NCBI GenBank assembly: GCA_947474415.1 | Contig: CANJKD010000033.1 | Span: 1-10,216 of the forward strand | Direction: 5' to 3' | DNA: 10,216 nt | From: Burkholderiales bacterium | GTDB taxonomy: Bacteria > Pseudomonadota > Gammaproteobacteria > Burkholderiales > Burkholderiaceae_C | Shown here: positions 1 through 7,363 of the stretch, piece after piece | Position numbering within the stretch: position 1 is the first letter of the stretch | Layout: each line of letters starts with the position of its first letter | The notes under the pieces: model-generated | Seen by the model: the letters and a program-made list of their open reading frames with translations, nothing else | Told to the model about the DNA's origin: nothing | Databases searched by the model: none | Position numbers and translations under genes: made by a program

Positions 1-1663
1 GGTAGTCGCCGTGCTCGGGCGTGCCCGGGGCTGCGTCCGGCACGGCCGGGGGCAGCGCCACGTTCAGCACCAGGTTTTCGATGCGGATGCCCCACTGGCC
101 CGGGCGGTACAGGCCGGGCTCGATGGAGGTGATCATGCCGGGCTCCATCGCCATGTGAGGCTCGGGCACGGCCTTCGAGATGCTTTGCGGCCCTTCGTGC
201 ACGTTCAGGAAGTAGCCCACGCCGTGGCCGGTGCCGTGCCCGTAGTCGAGGCCGTGTGCCCAGAGCGGCGCGCGGGCGATGGCGTCGAGCATCGGCGACA
301 GCGTGCCGCGCGGGAAGCGCGTGCGGCTTAAAGCCAGCGTGCCCTTCAGCACCAGCGTGTAGTCGCGCTGGTGCTCGGGGGTGATGCTGCCGATCGGCCA
401 GACGCGGGTGATGTCGGTCGTGCCGCCGAGGTACTGGCCGCCGGAATCGATCAGGAGCAGGCCGCCTTCACCCGGCTTCACTTCGATCACGGCATGCGAT
501 TCGGGCGTGGCGTGGTAGTGCGGCATCGCACCGTTCGGGTTGAATGCGGCAATGGTGTTGAAGCTCAGGCCGACGAAGCCAGGGCGCTTCGCACGCGCCG
601 CGCTGAGCTTCTCGTCGACGGTCAGCTCGGTGATTCTTTCCCGGCCGAGCGCCGCCTCGAACCATGCGTAGAACTCGCACATCGCCGCGCCATCCTGCGC
701 CATCGCTTCGCGCACATGAGCGGCCTCGGCAGCGGACTTGCGGCTCTTGAACAGCGTGCTCGGGTTGATGGCTTCGACGACGCGAACGCTCACGTTGGCG
801 CGCAGCCCGAAGGTCACGCGCCGCGGGTCGATGAGCAGCACGGCGTCGGTCGGCAACCCGGCCAATGCGGCCAGCGCGGCAGCGGCGTCGGCATAAGGCG
901 CGAGGCGCACGCCGTCTTGCGCCAGCACGGCTTGCAGTTCAGTGGCCACCTTGCCCGCGCCGACGAACAGCGTCACGCCGGCGGCGTCGAGCAGCGCGTG
1001 GGCCAGGAATACCGGGTTGAAGTTCACGTCGGCGCCGCGCAGGTTGAAGAGCCAGGCGATGTCGTCGACGGTCGAGATGAAGTGGTGCGTGGCGCCGTGC
1101 CTGGCAAACGCCTCGCGCACCATCGCCAGCTTCGCGGCGCGGGCCAGTGGTGCGTGCGGTGCCAGGTGCTCGTAGACCTTCGCTGCCGGCAGACCCGGGC
1201 GCTCGGGCCAGACCTCGCCCAGTGCATCGAAGTCGGTGCGCATCAGCACGCCGGCCTTCGCCAGCGTGGCAGCCAGCAACTGCGCTGCCGCGAGGCCGAG
1301 CACGCTGCCATCGACGCCCACCGTGGCGCCGGCCGGCACCTGGGCGGCGAGCCACTCCACATGCTGCGTCGAATTGCCGGTGGCGATCTTCACGAGTTCG
1401 GTGCCGCTGCCGGCAAGTTCGGCTTCGGCCTGCACCCAGTAGCGGCTGTCGGCGAACACGGCAGCGGTGTCGAGCGTGACGACGAGCGTGCCCATTGACC
1501 CCGTGAAGCCCGACAGCCACTGCCGGCCCTGCCAGCGCTCTGGCAGGTATTCGCTCAGGTGCGGGTCGCTCGACGGCACCAGCACGGCGGCGAGGCCATG
1601 GCGCTTCAGCGCGTCGCGGACTTTTTCAATGCGCAGGCGGTGGGTTGACGTGCGGGTGTCCAT
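1..1663 (-). CDS. Xaa-Pro aminopeptidase (aminopeptidase P, M24 family), 3' end cut by window
   Basis: Cytosolic metallopeptidase that removes an N-terminal residue preceding proline. The reading frame is open from ATG 1663 to the window edge (about 554 codons seen) and the C-terminus lies outside. Two creatinase-like N-terminal domains precede the pita-bread catalytic domain. The five expected metal ligands are all visible: D406 in LLLIDSGGQYLGG, D417 in TTDITR, H480 in GHGTGHGVG, E515 in SIEPGLY and E529 in GIRIEN, with HEGP shortly after H480. The D-D spacing of 11 and E-E spacing of 14 match the three-domain eukaryotic XPNPEP1 type, which is about 600 residues long, rather than the shorter E. 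coli PepP. The start is supported by the purine-rich AAAGGAA a few bases upstream. It begins 41 bases after the hsdM stop on the same strand. It reads as an intact chromosomal gene with high GC. Confidence 0.95.
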   Translation of the reverse strand, partial: MDTRTSTHRLRIEKVRDALKRHGLAAVLVPSSDPHLSEYLPERWQGRQWLSGFTGSMGTLVVTLDTAAVFADSRYWVQAEAELAGSGTELVKIATGNSTQHVEWLAAQVPAGATVGVDGSVLGLAAAQLLAATLAKAGVLMRTDFDALGEVWPERPGLPAAKVYEHLAPHAPLARAAKLAMVREAFARHGATHHFISTVDDIAWLFNLRGADVNFNPVFLAHALLDAAGVTLFVGAGKVATELQAVLAQDGVRLAPYADAAAALAALAGLPTDAVLLIDPRRVTFGLRANVSVRVVEAINPSTLFKSRKSAAEAAHVREAMAQDGAAMCEFYAWFEAALGRERITELTVDEKLSAARAKRPGFVGLSFNTIAAFNPNGAMPHYHATPESHAVIEVKPGEGGLLLIDSGGQYLGGTTDITRVWPIGSITPEHQRDYTLVLKGTLALSRTRFPRGTLSPMLDAIARAPLWAHGLDYGHGTGHGVGYFLNVHEGPQSISKAVPEPHMAMEPGMITSIEPGLYRPGQWGIRIENLVLNVALPPAVPDAAPGTPEHGDY

Positions 1664-1667
1664 GGCG

Positions 1668-1674
1668 TGTTCCT
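1668..1674 (-). promoter_or_regulatory. ribosome binding site of the aminopeptidase P gene
   Basis: On the minus strand AAAGGAA lies a few bases before ATG 1663, within the 41-base gap that follows the hsdM stop at 1705. It supports the chosen start. I see no separate promoter in this short gap, so transcription could come from hsdM or from inside it. Confidence 0.55.
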
Positions 1675-1704
1675 TTCAGTCCAGAGCGGCAATTGTCTCG
1701 GAGT

Positions 1705-3205
1705 TCAAGCTGCGGAGTTCGAGCCGGGTTGCAGGTCGCCTTCCAGTTCCTTCAACTGGTCGAGCGCGGCCTGCAGGTCTTCGATGATCTCGGACGCGAT
1801 CACCTCCGGCGCAGGCAGGTTGTCGCTGTCGGACAGGCTGTCGTCCTTGAGCCAGAACAGGTCGAGGCTGGCCTTGTCGCGGGCCAGCAGTTCGCTGGCG
1901 TCATAGCTGCGCCAGCGGCCTTGCGGGTTCGCTTCACTGAACGTGCCCTCGCGCGTCAGGCGGTTGTCGGCCCGGTACAGGCGCACGAACTCGTCGAGGT
2001 CGGCGTGCTGCAGCGGGCGCGCCTTGAGCGTGAAGTGCTGGTTCGTTCGCAGGTCGCAGAACCACACGCGCTGCGTGTTCGCCTGGCCGTCGGGCTGCGG
2101 TGGTTTGCGATCAAAGAACAGCACGTTCGCCTTCACGCCCCGGGCGTAGAACCGGCCGGTGGGCAGCCGCAGAATTGTGTGCAAGTCGACTTGCTTCAAC
2201 AACTCGCGGCGCACGGTTTCCCCCGCGCCGCCTTCGAACAGCACGTTGTCGGGCAGCACCACCGCCGCGCGGCCGTGCATCTTCAGGCTGCTGAAGATGT
2301 GCTGCACGAAGTTGAGCTGCTTGTTCGAGGTAGTGGCCCAGAAGTCTTCGCGGTGGATGGTCAGCGTCTCCCTGGAAATGTCACCCGTCATCCGACGTGA
2401 TCGTCACGCTGCTCTTCTTGCCGAACGGCGGGTTCGCCAGGATCACGTCTAACTCGCCATGCTTGCCCGACAGCGCATCGCGCACCTGCACCGGAACGAT
2501 GTGGGTATCTGCGGCCCCGACGCCGTGCAAGACGAGGTTCATGCATGCCAGCCGCGCCACGCTGTCGACCAGCTCCACGCCGGTCAGCGCCTGCGTGTTC
2601 AGGTGCGTGAGCTGTGCCTTGCCCAGCTTGCGCTTGCGCAGTTCGGTGTGCGCCGCCAGCAGGAAGCCGGCGGTGCCGCAGGCCGGGTCGCAAATGGTTT
2701 CGCCTGGCTGCAGGTTCATCACCTCGACGATGCCCTGGATCAGCGCACGCGGCGTGAAGTACTGGCCCGCGCCGCCCTTCACGTCTTCGGCGCTCTTCTG
2801 CAACAGGCCCTCGTAGGCATCGCCTTTCAGGTCGGTGTCGAGTAGCGACCACTGCTCCTTGTCGATCAGGTCGACGATCAGGCGTTTCAACTTGGCCGGG
2901 TCCTGGATCTTGTTCTGCGCCTTGTGGAAGATCACGCCGATCACGCCGTCGGCCTTGCCCAGCGCTTCGAGCGTGTTGTGGTGATGACGTTCGAGTGGGT
3001 CGGCGTCGAGCGTCAGCAGCACCGGCCAGTTCCACGGCGCCTCGATGATCGGCTTCTGGTCGAACGGCGGCTTCGTGTTCTCGTCTGCCATCTTCAGGAA
3101 CAGCAGGAAGGTGAACTGCTCCACGTAGTCGCCATACGAAAGGCCCTCGTCGCGCAGGATGTTGCAGTAGTTCCAGGGTTTCTGGACGTGGGTGGAGGCG
3201 TTCAT
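1705..3205 (-). pseudogene. hsdM: type I restriction-modification DNA methyltransferase subunit (HsdM), one-base frameshift
   Basis: N6-adenine methyltransferase subunit of a type I restriction-modification system, which normally works with HsdS for specificity and HsdR for cleavage. The first part (3205 to about 2383) has the N-terminal helical domain (DYVEQFTFLLFLKMADE), then QYFTPR, the SAM-binding motif DPACGTAGFLLAA near residue 173 and the catalytic NPPF near residue 258. It stops at TGA 2381-2383. The second part (from about 2391 to 1705) continues the family sequence in another frame with DFWATTSNKQLNFVQHIF and ends with a helical tail. Dropping one base near 2383 joins them as SDDG-DISRETLTIHREDFW, giving about 499 residues, the normal family size. 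The ATG at 3205 lies 7 bases after the brnA stop. No hsdS or hsdR follows: the aminopeptidase gene starts 41 bases downstream. It may be a true pseudogene or a base-calling error. Confidence 0.9.
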
Positions 3206-3212
3206 CGGGGGC

Positions 3213-3530
3213 TCAGGCAATCGACGCTGCGGGCTGGCGTGCCCGAGCCGGCCGTGCCTTCGCACGAGCGGGCGCCAGCTCTTCGCGGACGACCTGGCGT
3301 ACCGCATCCAGAACAGTGCGTTGCTGGATAAAGGCCAGCAGGGCATCGTTCATCAGGGTCTGGTAGTTGCCGGAACCTGCCTTCTCGACGGCGCTGCGGA
3401 AGTATTCGATCACCGTGTTGTCGATCCGAATCGAGATCTTTGTCTTCCCCGGTTTCATCTTGAGGATGGCGCCGCGAGTGGCCTTGGAAAAGTCGATGTC
3501 GCGAACGGGATCAGCGGCGGGATTTTTCAC
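3213..3530 (-). CDS. brnA: BrnA-family antitoxin (ribbon-helix-helix)
   Basis: Antitoxin of the BrnT/BrnA type II toxin-antitoxin family; it binds the toxin and represses the operon. The protein has 105 residues and reads without interruption. DIDFSKATRGAI near the N-terminus is typical of the family. Residues about 28-65 (KTKISIRIDNTVIEYFRSAV, then NYQTLMNDALLAFI) fit a ribbon-helix-helix DNA-binding fold with the strand KISIRID. The tail is rich in Ala, Arg and Pro. The start is GTG at 3530, preceded by CCGAGG at a suitable distance; the next in-frame ATG, at residue 25, would remove the conserved N-terminal motif. The gene overlaps the 3' end of brnT by 20 bases and stops 7 bases before hsdM, so the three are probably one transcript. 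Confidence 0.85.
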   Translation of the reverse strand: MKNPAADPVRDIDFSKATRGAILKMKPGKTKISIRIDNTVIEYFRSAVEKAGSGNYQTLMNDALLAFIQQRTVLDAVRQVVREELAPARAKARPARARQPAASIA

Positions 3531-3797
3531 ACTGGGACCTCGGTGGTTTGTTGGCCTTCCAGGCCGAAATGATGCGGTAGGCGTCTGGCTCGCGATGCGT
3601 GTACACGAGGGCGAGCGGGGCGCCAGTGGCGCTCATTCCCAGCGTCACGAACCGCGGCTCGCCGAACGAGTCGGGTCTTCACGGGTCAAGGCGAAGTTGT
3701 CGGCCAACACGGTGGCCGCTTCTGAAAAACGCACCCCGTGAGCCTTCGTATTGGCGTCGGCCTTTGCCGGGTCCCATTCGATGTTCGCGTTTGCCAT
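3511..3797 (-). pseudogene. brnT: BrnT-family toxin, one-base frameshift
   Basis: BrnT toxins are small ribonucleases with a RelE-like fold that block translation. From ATG 3797 the sequence opens with the family motif EWDPAKADANTKAHGVRF. After ALTREDP the frame runs to a stop at 3645. One base lower in frame the family sequence resumes as SFGEPRFVTLGMSATGAP, followed by VYTHREPDAYRIISAWKANK, and ends at TGA 3511-3513. Restoring one G in the GACCCG-ACTCG stretch near 3670-3678 yields DPDSFGEP and a 95-residue protein, the usual length. As written, only about 43 native residues would be made, so the toxin would be inactive while the antitoxin is intact. This could be natural toxin loss or a read error. 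Confidence 0.85.
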
Positions 3798-3826
3798 TGT
3801 ATGGACGAATGTCCTCTGTATCAATG
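3795..3826. repeat. nested inverted repeat at the brnT start, possible BrnA operator
   Basis: Outer arms CATTG (3795-3799) and CAATG (3822-3826) enclose inner arms GGAC (3803-3806) and GTCC (3811-3814) around a four-base loop. The arms are not perfectly symmetrical. Placement over the candidate promoter fits autoregulation by a ribbon-helix-helix antitoxin, but the arms are short and chance cannot be excluded. Confidence 0.3.
3796..3824 (-). promoter_or_regulatory. candidate sigma-70 promoter of brnTA-hsdM
   Basis: On the minus strand TTGATA (3824-3819) is followed after exactly 17 bases by TACAAT (3801-3796), each 5 of 6 to the sigma-70 consensus. It lies in the 95-base gap between the regulator remnant and brnT, where a promoter is expected. 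The difficulty is that the -10 box overlaps the ATG of brnT (3797-3795), so a transcript would begin inside the annotated gene. Either this match is accidental or brnT translation begins unusually. Confidence 0.35.
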
Positions 3827-3892
3827 GGCGGGAATGAGCACCCGCGTGGCTGACACCGTACCGTCCTGCGCGAGGTCGGCGGCAGGCTTGGG

Positions 3893-4487
3893 TCAGCCAC
3901 GGCGGGCCTTCGTGTCGGCCGCGCGCCGCACGGGGTCGATCAGCTTTTGCAGCCCGGCCGCCGCCATGCCACGCTCGCGCGCGCGGCCGGCACGCAGCGC
4001 ATCGAACAAGGCGAGCAGCTCGTACAGGGCCGCGTCGCGCTGCGCCGCGCCGGGCACGCAAGGGTGCAACGGCAAGAGGCCCTCGCCCCGCACGGTGCCA
4101 CCCGCATCGGGCTACACCAGCGGCTCGCGCCCTTCGCCGAACACGCCGGCACGGGCCGGGGCGGCATGTCTCGTGGGCACGCCGGCCCCACCGGCAGCCG
4201 CTCGGGTAGGAATGCATACCTGGCACCGTGCAGCGCGAACTCGGCCAGGTTGAGGCGGTTCACCACGGCCGCGCTGTCGAGGTTCGTGCGCGCCTCGGCG
4301 GCCGTGGCGCGCGTTGCCACTGCGTAGTCGCCTGGGGCACGGGCACGTGGCTCACGCACGGTGAGCGCGGCCGCTGGCCTGGCCTTGGCGTAGGCGTGCA
4401 CGATTCCGGCATCGACCAGCAGGCTGGCCGCCAGCCCGCGTTGAACTGCTGCGTGGGCTTCGGAAGCGCTCAGGCCGAGTTGCTTAC
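3893..4487 (-). pseudogene. winged-helix transcriptional regulator remnant (5' truncated, frameshift and TAG)
   Basis: I recognise this from memory as a small family of helix-turn-helix proteins of roughly 200 residues; function unknown. Fragments in order are KQLGLSASEAHAAVQRGLA (recognition-helix region, 4487 to about 4430), NRLNLAEFALHGARYAFLPE, then in another frame GREPLV-stop-PDAGGTVRGEG, LYELLALFDALRAGRARER, ending at TGA 3893-3895. The frame change fits loss of one G at the run of four at 4186-4189. The TAG at 4112-4114 stands where relatives carry Trp (PVWPD). The N-terminal part ahead of KQLG is missing because the 3' end of the flavin monooxygenase gene abuts it. About 45 residues between the helix-turn-helix and NRLNLAEF look extra compared with relatives I recall. 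Nothing here could make a working product. Confidence 0.6.
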
Positions 4488-4500
4488 TGCCTCGTACGTC
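4470..4500. other. downstream junction of the flavin-monooxygenase block
   Basis: The monooxygenase frame passes its usual family end (LRENLLG) and then reads ADYETYEAVSNSA before its stop at 4470. The same bases from about 4487 downward encode KQLGLSASEAHAA of the regulator in a different frame. The two homologies therefore meet between about 4485 and 4500. No inverted repeat, insertion sequence or duplicated target is evident. Confidence 0.55.
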
Positions 4501-5840
4501 TCGTAGTCGGCGCCGAGCAGGTTCTCTCGCAGCGTCGAACCCGAATAGGATGTCCGCAGCCGGCCGCGGCGTTGCAGCTCCGGCGTCACCATGTCCGCGA
4601 ACTCCTCGAAGCAGCCGGGCGTGTAGGTCGCTGCCAACATGAAACCGTCCGCCCCGCCCTTGTCGGCGAAAACCTCCATTCGGTCGACGATGTCGACCGG
4701 CGTCCCGACCAGAACCGGCATGCCCATCCCCTGCGCGTAGATCAGCGCAGCTTCCTTGACCGTTACTGGAATCCTGCCCTGGGGATCCTTCGCATAGATG
4801 ATCGATTCGAACAGGCCCTGAATCCCCGGCACCTCCAGGTTCTGGACGTGCGAGTTCAGGTCCATCTTCGAGAAGTCGAGCCCGAAGTGACCCGAGATCC
4901 AAGCTAAGGCGCCTTCGAGCGGGATGCACGACAGCATCCGGTCATACTTGGCCTGCGCCTCGGCTTTCGTCTCGGCGACGACGGTCTGTATCCCATAGAT
5001 GAACTTGACGCTGCCCGCTTTGCGGTTGAACTTCTTTGTGATCCGGCTGTTGACGTCAGTCACGTACTCGTTCATTCGTTCCACGTTGGGGTGCACCGCG
5101 AAGATCGCCTCCGCATGCTTGGCTGCGAAGTCACGGCCGCGCCCCGACGATCCAGCCTGCCAGATCACGGGTCGCCCCTGTGGCGACGGCTCGCAGAAAT
5201 GCCGGCCTTTAGATTTGAAGTACTTGCCTTGGTGGTCGACGACCTTGACCTTCGCCGGGTCCGCATAGACGCCGGAGGCCTTGTCCGCCACGACCGCACC
5301 GGGCTCCCACGAATCCCAGAGCTTGTAGCAAAGCTCCAGGTACTCCTCCATCCTGTCGTAGCGCTCTTCTCTCGGCGTGATGTCTTCGAAGCCGTATGCC
5401 TCCCACTCGCTCTTCGAGTAGGAGCTCACGACGTTCCAGGCGACTCTGCCCTTCGAGATGTGGTCCAAGCTCGACAGCAGCCGGCACATCGAGTACGGGT
5501 GTACGAACATCGTGGACAGGGTGACGCCGATGCCCAGATGCCGAGTCGCCGCTGCGATGATGGGCACGATGGTGGAAGGCTCGTGCGTCGGGCACTGCAC
5601 TGCGTACTTCACCGTGTCGTCCGAGTTGCCATCGTGGGTCGAGTAGGGGGCGAGCTCGTCGGCAATGAATACACCGTCGAACATCCCCCTCTCCATGGTG
5701 CGACCCATATGCTGCCAGTACTCGACGCTGGAGAAGTGATAGCCGACCTTGTCGCGTTGGTGGCGCCACATGCCCGTGGCATGACTGTTGACGCCGTGCT
5801 GGACGAAGCCAAGTAGGTGCAGTTGCTTTACTGTGCTCAT
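4470..5840 (-). CDS. LLM-class flavin-dependent monooxygenase, DszA/NtaA/SnaA family
   Basis: Two-component FMNH2-dependent monooxygenase of the bacterial-luciferase superfamily, about 456 residues. The order of motifs follows the DszA (dibenzothiophene sulfone monooxygenase), NtaA and DmoA branch: MWRH near the N-terminus, YWQHMGRTMERGMFDGVFIA, EPSTIVPIIAAATRHLGIG, LDHISKGRVAWNVVSSYS, RYDRMEEYLELCYKLWDSW, VVDHQGKYFK, SPQGRPVIWQAGSSGRGRDF, GADGFMLA and a C-terminal RTSYSGSTLRENLLG. Substrates in this branch are organosulfur, aminopolycarboxylate or similar small compounds; the actual one is not deducible here. ATG 5840 is preferred over an upstream GTG at 5882 because relatives begin just before QLHL. 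The ribosome site is weak. It lies 42 bases after the preceding monooxygenase, probably in one operon. Its last residues derive from sequence across the junction with the regulator remnant. No flavin reductase is present in the window. Confidence 0.9.
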   Translation of the reverse strand: MSTVKQLHLLGFVQHGVNSHATGMWRHQRDKVGYHFSSVEYWQHMGRTMERGMFDGVFIADELAPYSTHDGNSDDTVKYAVQCPTHEPSTIVPIIAAATRHLGIGVTLSTMFVHPYSMCRLLSSLDHISKGRVAWNVVSSYSKSEWEAYGFEDITPREERYDRMEEYLELCYKLWDSWEPGAVVADKASGVYADPAKVKVVDHQGKYFKSKGRHFCEPSPQGRPVIWQAGSSGRGRDFAAKHAEAIFAVHPNVERMNEYVTDVNSRITKKFNRKAGSVKFIYGIQTVVAETKAEAQAKYDRMLSCIPLEGALAWISGHFGLDFSKMDLNSHVQNLEVPGIQGLFESIIYAKDPQGRIPVTVKEAALIYAQGMGMPVLVGTPVDIVDRMEVFADKGGADGFMLAATYTPGCFEEFADMVTPELQRRGRLRTSYSGSTLRENLLGADYETYEAVSNSA

Positions 5841-5882
5841 GTAGGGTCTCGGTAGTACGTTGGATCGAAGGAGGGCCACCAC

Positions 5883-6989
5883 TCAGGTGGTGGCGGTGTC
5901 TTGGCGCACGGCCCTGCCACGCCAGGGACGGATCACGTTGGTCATGAAAGGGCCGACATCGCGCATCGGGTCGTCGAACTGGCATACGATCTTGTCGACG
6001 CCCAGTTGCTGCAAGCGCTGCACGCGATCCCGGACCTCACTGAAGCTCCCGATGAGGCCAGCGTCGAGGCCAGAGTTGGAGTCCACCATCTGCTCGTCCG
6101 TCAGGTTCGCCCATCCAGCCGCACCGGACGCGTCCATCACACCCCTGAAGAATGCGATCGTCTCGTCGTTGCGCTGCCGAAGCACCTTATGTCGACGAGT
6201 GAGGGCCTGCTCCTGGGTCTCCGACGCAATGACAAAGGCATTGAGCGCCACGGTGATCTTTCGACCCCACTGCGCCGCGGCCTGATGCGCTTCAGCGATG
6301 TGGCGCTCGAGGCTGTCGTCCGGCGTGCCGTTAAGGAACAGGCAGTCACCCAATTCGCCGTTCAGCTTGGTCGCGCGCGCCGAATGGCCGCTGACCCAGA
6401 CTTCGGGATGAACGTCGCTGGCGAGGCCAAAGGTTCGCGGCTGCTCCTGGAGATCTATGCGTTTGTTGTCACTCGCAGAACGATGCCCAAAGGCGCCCAC
6501 GTCCAGGACATCCGCCTCGGCTTTCCCGAGCATGTCAGGGCGGAAGATCCGGTTCATGGTGCGCAGGAACCGGTCTGCCCGGTCGTAGCGACGGCCGTGG
6601 TCGAGCCACTCGACATCCGCCAGTTCGAACTCGTCCTTCCACCAGCCGCAGACGATGTTGATCGCCAAGCGACGGCCGGCTACCTTCGTCAGGGTATCGA
6701 TCATGCGAGCAACCAGAAGCGGTGACCGAAAGCCCGGCTTGATGGCTGCACACAGGCTGATGCGGGCGGTCGTGGCCGCCAAGACCGACACTAGGGTCCA
6801 AGCGTCTACGACGCCCACCCGGGGCCCATGGATGCAGTTCAGCAGGTTCTCGGACGCATAGAGGAAGTCGAAACCGACCGCCTCCGCCTGCTGTGCGATT
6901 GCAAGGCAAGCTGCGACGTCCGGCTCCACCGTCTGCTCCCTCGTGCGCAGCCAGCCGCCATAGACCGGCAGCCAAATACCAAACTGCAT
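5883..6989 (-). CDS. LLM-class flavin-dependent monooxygenase, SfnG/SsuD-like
   Basis: Second luciferase-like FMNH2-dependent monooxygenase, 368 residues, clearly different from its downstream neighbour. It opens MQFGIWLPVYGGW and contains GFDFLYASEN, ARISLCAAIKPGFRSPLLVA, GRRLAINIVCGWWKDEF, LDHGRRYDRADRFLRTM, HPEVWVSGHSARA, LNAFVIASETQEQAL and a C-terminal GVDKIVCQFDDP. The INIVCGWWKDEF-LDHGRRYDRA block resembles dimethylsulfone monooxygenase SfnG more than SsuD. Members of this group cleave C-S bonds of small sulfones and sulfonates, but the substrate here is inference. ATG 6989 has a strong AGGAG four bases upstream. It starts 42 bases after the small membrane protein and ends 42 bases before the DszA-like gene, suggesting one operon. 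Confidence 0.9.
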   Translation of the reverse strand: MQFGIWLPVYGGWLRTREQTVEPDVAACLAIAQQAEAVGFDFLYASENLLNCIHGPRVGVVDAWTLVSVLAATTARISLCAAIKPGFRSPLLVARMIDTLTKVAGRRLAINIVCGWWKDEFELADVEWLDHGRRYDRADRFLRTMNRIFRPDMLGKAEADVLDVGAFGHRSASDNKRIDLQEQPRTFGLASDVHPEVWVSGHSARATKLNGELGDCLFLNGTPDDSLERHIAEAHQAAAQWGRKITVALNAFVIASETQEQALTRRHKVLRQRNDETIAFFRGVMDASGAAGWANLTDEQMVDSNSGLDAGLIGSFSEVRDRVQRLQQLGVDKIVCQFDDPMRDVGPFMTNVIRPWRGRAVRQDTATT

Positions 6990-6991
6990 CA

Positions 6992-6998
6992 GTTCTCC
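6992..6998 (-). promoter_or_regulatory. strong ribosome binding site of the SfnG-like monooxygenase
   Basis: AGGAGAA on the minus strand directly precedes ATG 6989 and fixes the start. It is the clearest Shine-Dalgarno sequence in the window. Confidence 0.7.
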
Positions 6999-7031
6999 TA
7001 AGCGAATGGATGTTGATCTAGCGCAGCGGCG

Positions 7032-7331
7032 TCAAACGTCGAACCTAGACTCGACGAAGAAAAAACCCCCGATGACGGCTGCGGAGGCGATCAACAGAAG
7101 GGGTGCAAGCGAGATCGCCAAGGGACTCACGCCCAGGAGCATGATCACCAGCCCGGATGCCGCCACCGCGATGCAGATGGGAACGAGGAAGTGCTTGTCC
7201 CCGTCAATCTTCTTGCTCGACTCGGAGCCGTGTTCTGCGATCGACCGCGAGAAGCCACGCACATAGACCGCCAGGAAGACGAGGGCCGCGAGGATTGAGC
7301 AGACTACAGTGATGATGGTGATGGTGTCCAA
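7032..7331 (-). CDS. small three-helix membrane protein, unknown function
   Basis: The predicted protein has 99 residues. I do not recognise the family. Three hydrophobic segments are visible: about residues 3-25 (ITVVCSILAALVFLAVYV), 48-67 (FLVPICIAVAASGLVIMLLG) and 70-92 (ISLAPLLLIASAAVIGGFFF), with a charged loop HGSESSKKIDGDKH between the first two. The start is TTG at 7331, supported by AGGAA about nine bases upstream; no in-frame ATG precedes the first helix. It starts 32 bases after the symporter remnant and ends 42 bases before a monooxygenase. It may be an accessory subunit of the symporter, as some solute:sodium symporters have small membrane partners, but this is only context. Confidence 0.75.
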   Translation of the reverse strand: MDTITIITVVCSILAALVFLAVYVRGFSRSIAEHGSESSKKIDGDKHFLVPICIAVAASGLVIMLLGVSPLAISLAPLLLIASAAVIGGFFFVESRFDV

Positions 7332-7337
7332 CCGGCA

Positions 7338-7342
7338 TTCCT
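7338..7342 (-). promoter_or_regulatory. ribosome binding site deciding the TTG start of the membrane protein
   Basis: AGGAA on the minus strand lies about six to nine bases before TTG 7331. It is the main reason for choosing this start. An ATG that follows it immediately belongs to a different frame. Confidence 0.5.
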
Positions 7343-7363
7343 GGAACTGTGATTCGGATCGAC

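Noticed and set aside
371..1498. A long plus-strand open frame across the aminopeptidase gene.
   Set aside because: It is antisense to a gene with five conserved metal ligands; its Arg/Ala/Gly/His-rich composition is that of a shadow frame in GC-rich DNA.
3940..4929. A continuous 329-residue minus-strand frame running from inside the DszA-like monooxygenase through the regulator.
   Set aside because: Above 4487 it is an out-of-frame shadow of the monooxygenase. Only the part below is real regulator sequence, so it is not a fusion gene.
4470..6989. Tandem duplication as the origin of the two adjacent flavin monooxygenases.
   Set aside because: They differ in length (456 against 368 residues) and belong to different branches (DszA/NtaA-like and SfnG/SsuD-like), so recent duplication is not supported.
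7290..7335. A run of six histidines (GHHHHHHC) resembling an engineered His tag on the minus strand.
   Set aside because: It appears only in a frame offset from the membrane protein. The same bases read ITI-IT in the real gene, encoding the first transmembrane helix. It is a coincidence of repeated ATC/ACC codons.
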